Shown piece by piece: positions 36,373 through 45,036 of a stretch of DNA of 64,000 bases. How positions within the stretch are numbered: position 1 is the first letter of the stretch; each line of letters starts with the position of its first letter. The notes beneath the pieces are model-generated. The model saw only the letters and a program-made list of their open reading frames with translations. It was not told the DNA's origin and searched no databases. A program made the translations under genes and the position numbers. The stretch lies in the NCBI GenBank assembly GCA_031315995.1, contig JALDRG010000002.1, positions 1 to 64,000 of the forward strand. The letters run 5' to 3'. The DNA comes from Nitrospira sp. (lineage in GTDB: Bacteria > Nitrospirota > Nitrospiria > Nitrospirales > Nitrospiraceae).

Positions 36373-37218
36373 ATGACGACCGTATCGGGCCAGCACGTCA
36401 GCGACTACATGCATCGCCAATTGGAGGTCGTCCCGCAAGATACCTCCGTGGTCACCGTCGCCACCAGAATGCGGTCGCGAAGCATCGGCTCTGTGCTGAT
36501 TGAAGCCTTCGATCGCCCGCACAATGATTGCCGAATCGCGGGGATCGTCACCGAGACCGATCTCATTGCGAAGGTGCTGGCGCCCAGCCGTGTGCCCTCA
36601 TGCACCAGCATGACGGACATCATGAGCAGTCCGCTCATCACCATCCCACCGAATCGTCCGATGGTCGATGCCAGTCAGCTGATGCAAAGCAAAAACGTGC
36701 GGCACCTCGTGGTCACCGAAGGAACGGACGTGCTCGGCATCATCTCGATACGCGACCTGGTGAGGCACTTCGTCGATGCGGACGGCGGGCCGGTGCAGGC
36801 GCTCACGAATGTCTACCGCCCGTTGAGTGTTCTCATGAAAACCGCCATTGAAACCATCGGGAGCGACGCCACGGCGCTCGAAGCGGCGCAACGAATGGCG
36901 GACAAACACATCGGAGCGCTGTTCGTGATGGAAGCCGAGGAACTCGTGGGCATCATCACCGAAGGCGACTTGGTGCGCAAACTGCTGGCCTATCAGCTCG
37001 ATCCGGAGACGATGCGGGTGGGCGCGCTCATGAATTCGCCGTTGATCGACATCGACATTAATCGCACCATCCGCGATGCCAGTGAACGCATGGCGTCGAA
37101 ACGAATCCGCCATCTGGCCGTCACCGAGCATGAGAAGGTCGTCGGAGTGCTCTCGATTCGCGACTTGGTCAAGATGGTCGCGGTCCGTGATCGACCGGAT
37201 TTTCTGAGACGGTCATGA
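36373..37218 (+). CDS. Four-CBS-motif regulatory protein
   Basis: A 281-residue cytoplasmic protein with AAAAGGAG upstream. It has four CBS motifs in two Bateman modules: about residues 8-65, 78-130, 150-207 and 215-273. Repeating cores are IAGIVTETDLIAKVL, VLGIISIRDLVRHF, LVGIITEGDLVRKLL and VVGVLSIRDLVKMV. Modules of this kind bind ATP/ADP/AMP or cyclic dinucleotides. It follows the UspA and P-type pump genes on the same strand after 92 bases, so a role in sensing energy state for ion transport is reasonable but inferred. Confidence 0.9.
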   Translation: MTTVSGQHVSDYMHRQLEVVPQDTSVVTVATRMRSRSIGSVLIEAFDRPHNDCRIAGIVTETDLIAKVLAPSRVPSCTSMTDIMSSPLITIPPNRPMVDASQLMQSKNVRHLVVTEGTDVLGIISIRDLVRHFVDADGGPVQALTNVYRPLSVLMKTAIETIGSDATALEAAQRMADKHIGALFVMEAEELVGIITEGDLVRKLLAYQLDPETMRVGALMNSPLIDIDINRTIRDASERMASKRIRHLAVTEHEKVVGVLSIRDLVKMVAVRDRPDFLRRS

Positions 37219-37225
37219 TCGTAGA

Positions 37226-37253
37226 GTCGCGGGGACGGCGCCGTCCCCGCGAC
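37226..37253. terminator. 28-bp perfect palindrome
   Basis: GTCGCGGGGACGGC is followed directly by its exact complement. The palindrome sits 7 bases after the four-CBS gene stop. It has no loop bases and no T-run, so it may act as a Rho-independent-like stop, a REP-type repeat, or a protein-binding site. Confidence 0.55.
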
Positions 37254-37389
37254 CTGGCTTGTCTCATCCCCACCTTTTGATTGCGCCGACGCCCGCGGGA
37301 CGCTAGACTTCCTCGATACCTGTGCCTGTGTCCGGCCCTCGCATGACAAATCGACTCGCTGCCCTTCTCTGTTAACAATGGAGCTGCTG

Positions 37390-38145
37390 ATGCTGGACTG
37401 GCTGGCCAATCCACAAATATGGATCGCCCTCGGAACTCTCACCGCGCTGGAAATCGTCCTTGGAATCGACAACATCATCTTTCTCTCCGTCCTCGTCGGG
37501 CGACTTCCCGAGCACCAGCGCGCCGTCGCGCGCCAGGTGGGACTGGGACTCGCCATGATGGCGCGCCTGGGCCTCTTGTTTTCCATCTCGTGGGTGATGA
37601 GCCTGACTCACCCCTGGGTCACGATCCTCGGTCATGGGATTTCTGGGCGCGATCTGATTCTGGTCGGGGGCGGGCTGTTCCTCATGGCCAAAGCGACGCA
37701 TGAAATTCACAACAGCTTGGAGGGAGTGGAGAACGGCGACGCCCCGACCGCCGCGGCAAGCCTGGGGATGGTGCTCATTCAGATTGCGCTCTTGGACATC
37801 GTCTTTTCGCTGGATTCAGTGATCACGGCGGTCGGTCTGGTCGAACATGTCTCAATCATGGCGACGGCGATCATCCTTGCCGTCGTGGTGATGTTGATGG
37901 CGGCCAAGGCCATCGGGGATTTCGTCGATGCGCATCCCACGATCAAGATCCTGGCGCTGTCGTTTTTGATTCTAGTGGGGGTGACCCTCATGGTCGAAGG
38001 GTTCGATGTGCACGTGCCCAAGGGCTACATCTATTTCTCCATGGCCTTTTCCGTGACGGTCGAGATGCTCAATATTCGCATGCGTAAAAAACGGGCCGCG
38101 CCGGTCAAACTCCACAGTCGTTTTGGAGAAGACCGACAAGCCTAG
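37390..38145 (+). CDS. TerC family integral membrane protein
   Basis: A 251-residue inner-membrane protein with seven to nine helices. The start at 37390 (MLDWLANPQIWIAL) has GGAG five bases upstream and matches the usual family start; an ATG at 37378 is also in frame. Family hallmarks: ALEIVLGIDNIIFLSVLVGRL with the metal-binding Asp, and LLDIVFSLDSVITAVGLV with the second Asp. TerC proteins are linked to tellurite resistance and to Mn2+/Ca2+ efflux. It ends the plus-strand stress/ion block starting at 32584. Confidence 0.93.
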   Translation: MLDWLANPQIWIALGTLTALEIVLGIDNIIFLSVLVGRLPEHQRAVARQVGLGLAMMARLGLLFSISWVMSLTHPWVTILGHGISGRDLILVGGGLFLMAKATHEIHNSLEGVENGDAPTAAASLGMVLIQIALLDIVFSLDSVITAVGLVEHVSIMATAIILAVVVMLMAAKAIGDFVDAHPTIKILALSFLILVGVTLMVEGFDVHVPKGYIYFSMAFSVTVEMLNIRMRKKRAAPVKLHSRFGEDRQA

Positions 38146-38189
38146 GTCGACGGATCGGATACGCCGAGCCCCCAACAGGCTGTGGCGTC

Positions 38190-38744
38190 TCACTCGCCAT
38201 GGAGGCCTTCCGGCACGGAGAGCAGATAGTTCGCATCGACCGATTCCTCCCATGCGCTCCCTTGCTGGGCCTGTCCCATCGTCCACCCCCGCATGAATAA
38301 CAAGGTCAGCACCGGCTCCGTCGTCGTCTCGATCGAAGGCACGATCGACTTCTGATCCGTGACTCTCCCCACCACCGTAACTCGCGCCCAGTGCCTCCAG
38401 TGGTGAGGCAAGGCGGAGGCATTCGACACCACGATCCAATAGTGCCCGGCCTCCGGCCCGGCATTGACGGTCGGACGATGCGGGCGATAGTCCTTGTCCA
38501 GCGGGCGATTCTTCAGATGGAGCCACAATCGCTCGTCCACCTGCTTCTGATCGACCACCACGCCACCCAAGATGACCGTCTTCCCCTGATAGGATCCTGG
38601 CGACTCCGTCAAGGAGGTCAATGTCACCCCAGGCTCCGCCTGCTGAACATATCGAGAGGGCAGGGAACTGCATCCCACCAGGAGAGAAAGCCACAGGACT
38701 GCCGCGACCGTTCGAGTACGCCGCACGTTCAAATCAGCCTCCAT
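38190..38744 (-). CDS. Slp-family outer-membrane lipoprotein
   Basis: A 184-residue lipoprotein with lipobox LLVGC. The mature start (VTLTSLTESPGSYQGKTVILGGVVVDQ) matches the Slp family, in which a Y-x-G-K-x-V-x-x-G-G-x-V pattern is diagnostic. Slp of E. coli is a starvation- and acid-induced outer-membrane lipoprotein. I start at the Met at 38744; an upstream Met at 38774 would overlap the preceding gene by four bases. It follows the methyltransferase gene closely on the same strand and is probably co-transcribed with it. Confidence 0.85.
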   Translation of the reverse strand: MEADLNVRRTRTVAAVLWLSLLVGCSSLPSRYVQQAEPGVTLTSLTESPGSYQGKTVILGGVVVDQKQVDERLWLHLKNRPLDKDYRPHRPTVNAGPEAGHYWIVVSNASALPHHWRHWARVTVVGRVTDQKSIVPSIETTTEPVLTLLFMRGWTMGQAQQGSAWEESVDANYLLSVPEGLHGE

Positions 38745-38770
38745 TCTCCCCTGCTTCCGCGCGCCACCCC

Positions 38771-39580
38771 TCATTCCTGTTCTCGCTTCCAGCCGCTGAG
38801 GACACAGCGTTGCGCGAGCAACGGCGTCATGCTCTCCAGGTCCAGCGAGACCCGCGTCATCACCTCATCGGCAAGCCGCCCATCGTCGAAACATTCATAG
38901 GCATCGTCGAGAAACCCGCCTCGCAGGAGCGGATGCTGAAGAAACCGTGGACCGGGCCCACTCGCGACTTCAAGCGACCGTTCGACGACGACGATCCGCT
39001 CCATCTCCAACCGCTCCAACCATCCACGCGCGTCTTTCGCCGACGGACGCTCTGCCACATGGTCGGCTAACCGCTGCCGTTCAGTGGTCAGCCCGTGCCG
39101 GTCCATTTCCTGATCGATCCGTTGCCACATGGAGTCGAACGTGCCGAGGGAGGGAAACGTCAGCACCAATTGGCCGCCCGGCTCCAGATGTTCGAGCAAT
39201 CCGCGAACCACCTCAAAGCGGTGGGGCCGAAAGAACATGACGGAGAGATTGCCGGTGATCCGTTGAAAGGCGGGAAGGGACACGGGCAAGTCCCGCATGT
39301 CGTGGCATTCGAATCGGAGCCAGGGCAGTTCGTTCCGTTGAACGGCCCGCGCACTCGCCACTTGACTCCGGCTGACATCGATGCCGACGACGGCACCTGT
39401 CGGCCCGACCTGCTCGGCCAGATAGAAGGCCGGAATGCCATGGCCGGAGGCGACATCGAGGATCGTGAGGCCCGGACACAGATCGAGCTGCTCCAGCAAG
39501 ACCTCGGCAAACGGAGTCGACCAGTCATCCTGCTTGGGAAGGAACCAACGCGGAGAGACGAGCGAGGAAGGCTTGTTCAT
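38771..39580 (-). CDS. Class I SAM-dependent methyltransferase
   Basis: A 269-residue cytoplasmic enzyme with AAAGGAC upstream. SAM motif I is ILDVASGHGIPAFYLA (about residues 40-55), motif II ends VVGIDVSRSQVASAR, motif IV is FQRITGNLSVMFF and motif VI is LEPGGQLVLTFPS. This layout fits Methyltransf_11/25 enzymes. The substrate is unknown. The Slp lipoprotein gene follows within 30 bases. Confidence 0.87.
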   Translation of the reverse strand: MNKPSSLVSPRWFLPKQDDWSTPFAEVLLEQLDLCPGLTILDVASGHGIPAFYLAEQVGPTGAVVGIDVSRSQVASARAVQRNELPWLRFECHDMRDLPVSLPAFQRITGNLSVMFFRPHRFEVVRGLLEHLEPGGQLVLTFPSLGTFDSMWQRIDQEMDRHGLTTERQRLADHVAERPSAKDARGWLERLEMERIVVVERSLEVASGPGPRFLQHPLLRGGFLDDAYECFDDGRLADEVMTRVSLDLESMTPLLAQRCVLSGWKREQE

Positions 39581-39670
39581 GATAGTCCTTTCGCCGGAAC
39601 ATGAGTTACTCCCGCATCTTAACTGAGACGCAGGGAATAAATCAGTTCGGCGGCCGCCTGTCGCTCCACC

Positions 39671-40495
39671 TCACAACCGATCGAGCAACTCTCGTTTCTT
39701 CGCTTGATACTCCTCCTCTGTGATCAACTCCTGCGCATGCAGCCGCTTCAACAGACCAAGCTGTTCTTCCAGCGACCCGGAATCGGAAGGCTGCTCGAGC
39801 TTCGTTGATGAAGCAGGCGGCGACGAGGGAGCGCTCAGAGCAAGGTACTCGATCGCCAGTTCAATCGGCTCCGTGCGGAATGGATTCCTGCTCTCCCGGG
39901 AACCCGCGACAAGTTTCTGGCGATCGCCGGGGACCAATTCGTAGAACGTCCCGGCCTGTGCGAACAGCGGATCGATCCAGATCTGCTTCCGGATCGAAGG
40001 CATGGTCACGGCGACCCAACAGTTTGCCACCCGGAGATGGATTCGGTCTGCCTCGACGAACCAGGCGCCGGAGGTCAACTGCTCCACTCCCGCCTCCGAG
40101 GGCCGTGCCAACGCGAAGAGAACCTGCTCCTGGGCCGTCGCCTGCTGAAACGCTCGCCGCAGCGAGGCGCCCAAGTATCGGACTTCTTCTTCGGAGAATG
40201 CCGGCTCCGCGGCTCCTTGGTATGACGGTCCGAGCATGGGCCTATGGATGCGGCGGACCATCACACTCCGTACCGCCGCCTCCCACTCCGTTTGCGTCAG
40301 ATCCAACGGTTGCTGGAGCCGCTGACCCGGCTCAAGCGCCGAATCTTTCGTCATAGGTACGATCCGTACCAACCGCTGGTCGTCGCACGAGACGCAGGTC
40401 TGTTCCCTGCCCTTTTCTAGAGTCGAACAACCGAACAGCAACATACACCCTGCCAATACAGCCGCACCCTGGCATCGAAAGGCTCGGTTCTTCAT
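39671..40495 (-). CDS. SHOCT-domain lipoprotein
   Basis: A 274-residue lipoprotein: signal peptide with lipobox LLFGC (Cys23). The middle (about residues 60-210) has YLGASLRRAFQQATAQEQVLFALARPSE and TSGAWFVEADRIHLRVANCWVAV, a beta-rich domain of unknown family. The last 35 residues are a SHOCT domain: LEEQLGLLKRLHAQELITEE, ending YQAKKRELLDRL. SHOCT is a short helical oligomerisation module. It begins 33 bases after the Cyc2-like cytochrome stop, so it is the third gene of that operon. Confidence 0.83.
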   Translation of the reverse strand: MKNRAFRCQGAAVLAGCMLLFGCSTLEKGREQTCVSCDDQRLVRIVPMTKDSALEPGQRLQQPLDLTQTEWEAAVRSVMVRRIHRPMLGPSYQGAAEPAFSEEEVRYLGASLRRAFQQATAQEQVLFALARPSEAGVEQLTSGAWFVEADRIHLRVANCWVAVTMPSIRKQIWIDPLFAQAGTFYELVPGDRQKLVAGSRESRNPFRTEPIELAIEYLALSAPSSPPASSTKLEQPSDSGSLEEQLGLLKRLHAQELITEEEYQAKKRELLDRL

Positions 40496-40528
40496 GTGGG
40501 GTCACGTCTTTCTTCTCGGCTTGAACAC

Positions 40529-41998
40529 TCAGTACGCAAAATCCAATCCGACCAACAGGGTTTGTCCCCTCAAATCACCGCCGGTAGGACCGACGGCTTG
40601 CGTGCGATAACTATTGTATTCCGCGTGCAGGGCCAAATCGGTTCGCGTGGAGTGATGAATGAAATACCGCGCCAGCACCGTGTGGGAATCGACGTCGTTA
40701 TAGTTTCCTCGAAATCCATCGGTATTTCCGTCGCCCTGCCGATCGTTTCGAATCACATCGTAGCGATAGGCAAAAAACCAATCAGGCATATCGAAAAACA
40801 AGGCGGGATAATAATCCAACTCGACAAACGCTCCGTGCCAGGAGGCGTTCTGAGGAGTCGGGATTCCCTGCGACGCGAACAGTTGCGCGCTGTCGTGTCC
40901 GTGCATGAGTGCGCCGAACAGATTCCACTCTCCATTGAAGGTCAAGCTCACATCGATCCCGATCCGGGTGAACGGCTGCCCGCTCCCCGCCACTCCCTGG
41001 CAGGTCGGACATGTGGCATTGACCATCGTCGGCGCTTGGCCGTAGGCGCCGAAGATTCCAACCCGGTTCCCGGTTACGATCCCATATCCTCCGAATGACT
41101 GCGTGATATGGCCATAGAAATTCACATTGCGTCCACCGGTTCCGCAGGGGGTATCGGGAGGACAACCGCCTAACGGTCCTGAGAACGAATTGGTGGCGAG
41201 CGCGGTCAGAGAATATCGAAGATAGCCTTCCGTGGACGGCGTTTTCATAATCCCCGACAGTTCTCCGCCGGGCTGATTGTCCCCCAGCAGAAAGGTGTTG
41301 GGATTCAAATAGGAACTGGTCGAGGTCCCGCCGATGGTCGCAGTATACGGCACCCCCGGCGTGTAATGGTACATGACGAACGGCGTATTCAAGGTCGGAC
41401 TGCGTTTTTCGCTGAACGGAAGATCGAGCTCGAATTTCCCGACCCGTAAGTTCAGGAGGTAGCGACCGGGCTCCTCCTTGACGCCGAAATAGCGTTCCAG
41501 TCGCATCAGGCGCACGAAGGCACTTTCAAGGTCTCCGTCCGAGGCCCCGGTCCCGAACCCCGCGCTGCCCAGTGCCGGCGTATAGACCACGCCGAACGCG
41601 ATATCACGATGCAGCGTGCCGAAACTTAACAAATCCAAGCCGGTGAATCCAAATCCACCGGTCGTCAGGCCGCTCCCTTCCGTCCGCACCTGCGCGGATT
41701 GATATCCGACCGTCGTCCGGATCGATACAGGCCAGAAGCCCATGCCGATCCCTTCGTACACGGGTGAATCCGCTTCAGAACCCAACTGATACCCGCGGTC
41801 CCTGAAGAGGTTGCCGAAGTCGTTGAGTTTTGGAAACCCCGGCACATGGCAGACATTGCATTTGAAATCATACTTGCGGGCGAAGGCCGGAATGGCCTCG
41901 GCCTTTTGCACCAACCCGCTCAGCTCGTAACTCACCAGCGCGCAGAGAACGAGCAGCGCGACGATCACGACTCTCGCTTGAAACGTAGCGATCTTCAT
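40529..41998 (-). CDS. Cyc2-like outer-membrane monohaem cytochrome-porin fusion
   Basis: A 489-residue protein. A signal peptide is cleaved near AEA-IPAF. The segment AIPAFARKYDFKCNVCHVPG holds one haem motif, Cys47-x-x-Cys50-His51, followed by PKLNDFGNLFRDRGY, the linker typical of Cyc2 proteins. The remaining 410 residues show alternating aromatic strands and loops with no other haem motif, and end LLVGLDFAY with an aromatic terminus, as in outer-membrane barrels. Cyc2 takes electrons from extracellular Fe(II). It lies between a cupredoxin-like gene and a SHOCT lipoprotein gene. Function is inferred from architecture. Confidence 0.78.
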   Translation of the reverse strand: MKIATFQARVVIVALLVLCALVSYELSGLVQKAEAIPAFARKYDFKCNVCHVPGFPKLNDFGNLFRDRGYQLGSEADSPVYEGIGMGFWPVSIRTTVGYQSAQVRTEGSGLTTGGFGFTGLDLLSFGTLHRDIAFGVVYTPALGSAGFGTGASDGDLESAFVRLMRLERYFGVKEEPGRYLLNLRVGKFELDLPFSEKRSPTLNTPFVMYHYTPGVPYTATIGGTSTSSYLNPNTFLLGDNQPGGELSGIMKTPSTEGYLRYSLTALATNSFSGPLGGCPPDTPCGTGGRNVNFYGHITQSFGGYGIVTGNRVGIFGAYGQAPTMVNATCPTCQGVAGSGQPFTRIGIDVSLTFNGEWNLFGALMHGHDSAQLFASQGIPTPQNASWHGAFVELDYYPALFFDMPDWFFAYRYDVIRNDRQGDGNTDGFRGNYNDVDSHTVLARYFIHHSTRTDLALHAEYNSYRTQAVGPTGGDLRGQTLLVGLDFAY

Positions 41999-42073
41999 TG
42001 AGGGTACCTCTCCGGATTCACGATGAATGAAGCAGGTCTATCGAGCGTCATGACCGCGAGGCGTGGTCCTTGC

Positions 42074-42937
42074 TCATTCCGGGAGCAGTTCTCCAGCCTC
42101 GCCGGCAATCTTCCACTCGACCTCGACCGATCGAGCAGGGAATTCAAACCGGCTCTCGATCTGCGCCTTTGGAGTGATCTCGACCTGTTGGCGTAGGATG
42201 TGCGGCTCGTCGTAGACGGGACGAGACGCCTGAAATTTGACGATGTTGTATCCCTGGTGCCAGGCGATCACCGTATAGTTCCCCGGTGGGATGCCGCCGA
42301 TTTCGAATCGCCCCTGCTCATCGGTGACGGCGAAGTAGGGATGGTCGAACGCGGCAGCCCAGGCGTTCATGTGCACGTGCACGTCACATTGCACACGCAG
42401 CCCGATGCCACGCGCCCGGATCAGCTTCGTCTCAATCTCCCTGTCGGCCGTCGGCATGGCGATGTTGAACAGGCTGTGTTTGTCGTTGAAAAGATGCGGA
42501 TTGTGCAGAATCGGCTCGTAATTAATGAAGGCGATCTCGGAGGTGCGGACAAACGGACTGACCTGCTGTTCGAACTGGCAGGCACGACCAGCGGGATGCG
42601 CCGCGCTCTTTCCCATGCGCAACGGATAGGCCGCCTCGGCTGCCTTGCCCTTCTCCACCCGCTCAAGATATATGAGGACCTCGTGAATTCCATTCGTAGC
42701 CGGATCGATCTGCAGAACCGGCGACGGCACCTGCGTCCCGCACGTGTCGATATCGGCAAACACCTTGAGCGGCGGGATCTTGGGGATGTCTCCCTTCCAG
42801 ATTACTTGGCCCTTGATCGTGCCGCCGTCGGTGACCTCGATCACCTCATAGACCGCAAAGACCGGTGACACCTCGACACACAATGCGAGACAGAAGGCGA
42901 ATAACAGGCGGTATCCGCAACAGCAACGTCGAAACAT
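42074..42937 (-). CDS. Secreted cupredoxin-like protein with carboxypeptidase-regulatory domain
   Basis: A 287-residue protein. I start at 42937 because GAGGTGCCTC lies just before it. The signal peptide is unusually cysteine-rich (MFRRCCCGYRLL). After an N-terminal beta-domain (TIKGQVIWKGDIPK), the segment ILHNPHLFNDKHSLFNI gives His145 and His148, and IGLRVQCDVHVHMNAW gives Cys184, His187, His189 and Met190. The H...C-x2-H-x2-M set resembles type 1 copper sites. The end (GRFEIGGIPPGNYTVIAWHQ) is carboxypeptidase-regulatory-like. It begins the operon with the Cyc2-like gene. Copper binding is inferred. Confidence 0.78.
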   Translation of the reverse strand: MFRRCCCGYRLLFAFCLALCVEVSPVFAVYEVIEVTDGGTIKGQVIWKGDIPKIPPLKVFADIDTCGTQVPSPVLQIDPATNGIHEVLIYLERVEKGKAAEAAYPLRMGKSAAHPAGRACQFEQQVSPFVRTSEIAFINYEPILHNPHLFNDKHSLFNIAMPTADREIETKLIRARGIGLRVQCDVHVHMNAWAAAFDHPYFAVTDEQGRFEIGGIPPGNYTVIAWHQGYNIVKFQASRPVYDEPHILRQQVEITPKAQIESRFEFPARSVEVEWKIAGEAGELLPE

Positions 42938-42988
42938 GAGGCACCTCATCGACTGACTTGGGCCGGCGTGCCCAAGACACGGGACAAT

Positions 42989-43026
42989 AAAAAAGCCCGA
43001 ACTACCCTGGACAGGCAGTTCGGGCT
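42989..43026 (-). terminator. Rho-independent terminator
   Basis: On the minus strand, AGCCCGAACT and AGTTCGGGCT form an exact 10-bp stem with a 13-base loop, followed by six T. It lies 145 bases after the methyltransferase gene stop (43171) and before the cupredoxin-Cyc2 operon, which therefore needs its own promoter. Confidence 0.88.
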
Positions 43027-43170
43027 CTGGAGTCGTTGCTCTCTGGCCGCTAGGAGAAAATTTTTTCAGCTATTTAACATAGGATCCGAGGAGACGTCAA
43101 CGGATGCCGCAGGGGTATGATCGCAAACAGCATCAGTCGGTCCGTGGCCACCTGCCGCCGAACCGCCGCG

Positions 43171-44184
43171 TCACTTGATCCCGATCACCATCGAATCCGG
43201 TCCCGCAAGCGGTTCCACCTTCGTACGTTTGAAGCCGGCCTTCTTCATCCACCGGGTGCAATCCGCGCCGGTGAAATCGAATCCGCCGGGTGTCTCGATG
43301 AGCATATTCAGGCTCATCAGTAATCCAACCACATTCTGCTTCCGCGCATCGTCGATCAATGCCTCGTGCACGATCAACGCCCCGCCGGGCTGGAGCGCCT
43401 TATAGGCTTTGCGCAACAGCATCATCTTCTCGCCGAGATCCCAGTCATGGAGAATGTGCCCCATGATAAGGACATCAGCCTTCGGAAGCGCGTCCTTGAA
43501 GAAGTCACCCGGATGAAACGTCACCCGCTTCTCAAGTTTCTTGGTTCGCGCATAGGCCTCGAACACCGGCTGCACCACGGGGAGGTCCATGCCCTGCCCG
43601 GTGAGATGCTTGTGCGCCAGCGCGATCTCTGCCGCCACACCGCCCTGTGCGCAGCCGACATCGACGAAGGAGCGATATTTCTTCCAGGGAAACTTCCCGG
43701 CGATGGCGCGCGCCGTGCCCTGGCTGAGTCCGGTCATGGCCTTGAGAAATCCCTCCAGCCGTTGCGGATCCGCATAGAGGGTACCGAAAAAATCTTCGCC
43801 CGTTTTCACCTCGTTCTGCGGCTTCCCGGTGCGAAGCGCTTCCGTAAGCGACCCCCAGAAGCGATACAGCCTGGCGTTGCACATCTCCAGCATGCCGCCG
43901 GCATAGGAGGGTTTCGCGCGATCCAGAAACAAGGCGGTCTCGGAGGTATTGGCGTACCGCGTGCCGACGCGCCTCAGCATCCCGAGTGCCACCAAAGCAT
44001 CGAAGAAATCCTGCGCGCTGCGCGGATGCAGCTTCAGCCGTCGGGCGAGGGTCTTGGCATCGAGCGATCGTGTGGCGAGTTCCGTGAACAGCCCGAGCTC
44101 GACCGCGCTGAGTAACGTCTTCGACCCCCAAAATCCAAGTCCAAGCTGCATGATTCGGTCAGGAACCAATTGTCGAGCGGCCAT
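43171..44184 (-). CDS. O-methyltransferase (dimerisation plus SAM domain)
   Basis: A 337-residue enzyme with AAAGGACG upstream. The N-terminal winged helix (about residues 10-100; [35 protein letters not shown]) is the dimerisation domain of plant- and bacterial-type small-molecule O-methyltransferases. The SAM domain has [31 protein letters not shown] and [13 protein letters not shown]. The motif H-D-W with the downstream catalytic His in HILHDW is typical of ASMT-like enzymes. The substrate is unknown. A terminator follows at 43026-42989. Confidence 0.9.
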   Translation of the reverse strand: MAARQLVPDRIMQLGLGFWGSKTLLSAVELGLFTELATRSLDAKTLARRLKLHPRSAQDFFDALVALGMLRRVGTRYANTSETALFLDRAKPSYAGGMLEMCNARLYRFWGSLTEALRTGKPQNEVKTGEDFFGTLYADPQRLEGFLKAMTGLSQGTARAIAGKFPWKKYRSFVDVGCAQGGVAAEIALAHKHLTGQGMDLPVVQPVFEAYARTKKLEKRVTFHPGDFFKDALPKADVLIMGHILHDWDLGEKMMLLRKAYKALQPGGALIVHEALIDDARKQNVVGLLMSLNMLIETPGGFDFTGADCTRWMKKAGFKRTKVEPLAGPDSMVIGIK

Positions 44185-44457
44185 GATGACGTCCTTTCGA
44201 TGGGCGGAGAAAATGCGACGAGGCTACGCGGTGAATAGCGCGCTGTCAACCGGGCGTCGAGGCTCACCGCTGTCGATCGTATCCCTTTCGTCACGAACCG
44301 TATCGAGAGAGACACAGATCGGCGTTGGGTTCGACCGGCGCATGAACAGACGCCATTCCCACACACGCCGGTGAGGCAAGGACTTTACTCTCCATCAGGT
44401 CATCAATGAGTGACCACAGGTTGGAATTCGACTCTCGTCTCACGGAGGAGGCCCCGC

Positions 44458-45006
44458 ATGGGTACGTACTATCATCGCAGACCAGTCTTCGCGGCAATCC
44501 TGCTGCTCGGCACGCTCGCCACAGTCAGCCACGCGGAGCAATGGAACGGGTCACAGAATCCGAATGGCGCCATCTGGAGACCGAGTAGCGTCGCGCTCGG
44601 ATTTGACCCCTCCGGCGGCGGAGGCAAGAAACCGCTGCTTGAGATACAGCGTCCGTTGTCCGGTGATGAAGACGTCTTGCTCAGCCTCCGCTCGACGTTC
44701 AGAGACGCCAAGCAGATCAAAGACTGGGCGGACTATGTGTTTCAGCCCGACTACCAACTGAAAACATTGCCGGAGGTCGAGGGGTTCATCAGGGCCCATC
44801 ATCATCTGTCTGACATTCCCAGCGCCGTCGAAGCGGAGCAGCAGGGCATCGGCCTCGGCGACATGCAAGCGAAGCTCCTACGCAAGATCGAGGAGTTGAC
44901 CCTGCATCTGATCGAGCAGCACAAGACCATTGAATCGCTGCAGCACAACCTCGCGCGTCTGGAAGAAACGCGTTCCCTTTCGCAATCTCACAACCGTCAA
45001 CACTGA
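44458..45006 (+). CDS. Exported protein with tail-fibre-type C-terminal coiled coil
   Basis: A 182-residue protein, strong Shine-Dalgarno (GGAGGAGG), with a signal peptide ending near SHAE. The mature N-terminus has a Gly-rich break (DPSGGGGKK). The C-terminal half, HHHLSDIPSAVEAEQQGI followed by GLGDMQAKLLRKIEELTLHL, is the same pattern that ends many tail-fibre-domain and surface adhesin proteins, especially in Bacteroidota; there it forms a trimeric coiled coil. A second exported gene follows after 30 bases. Surface location is inferred. Confidence 0.78.
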   Translation: MGTYYHRRPVFAAILLLGTLATVSHAEQWNGSQNPNGAIWRPSSVALGFDPSGGGGKKPLLEIQRPLSGDEDVLLSLRSTFRDAKQIKDWADYVFQPDYQLKTLPEVEGFIRAHHHLSDIPSAVEAEQQGIGLGDMQAKLLRKIEELTLHLIEQHKTIESLQHNLARLEETRSLSQSHNRQH

Positions 45007-45036
45007 ACGCCCGGGACCGCATAGAGAGGACTTGCC

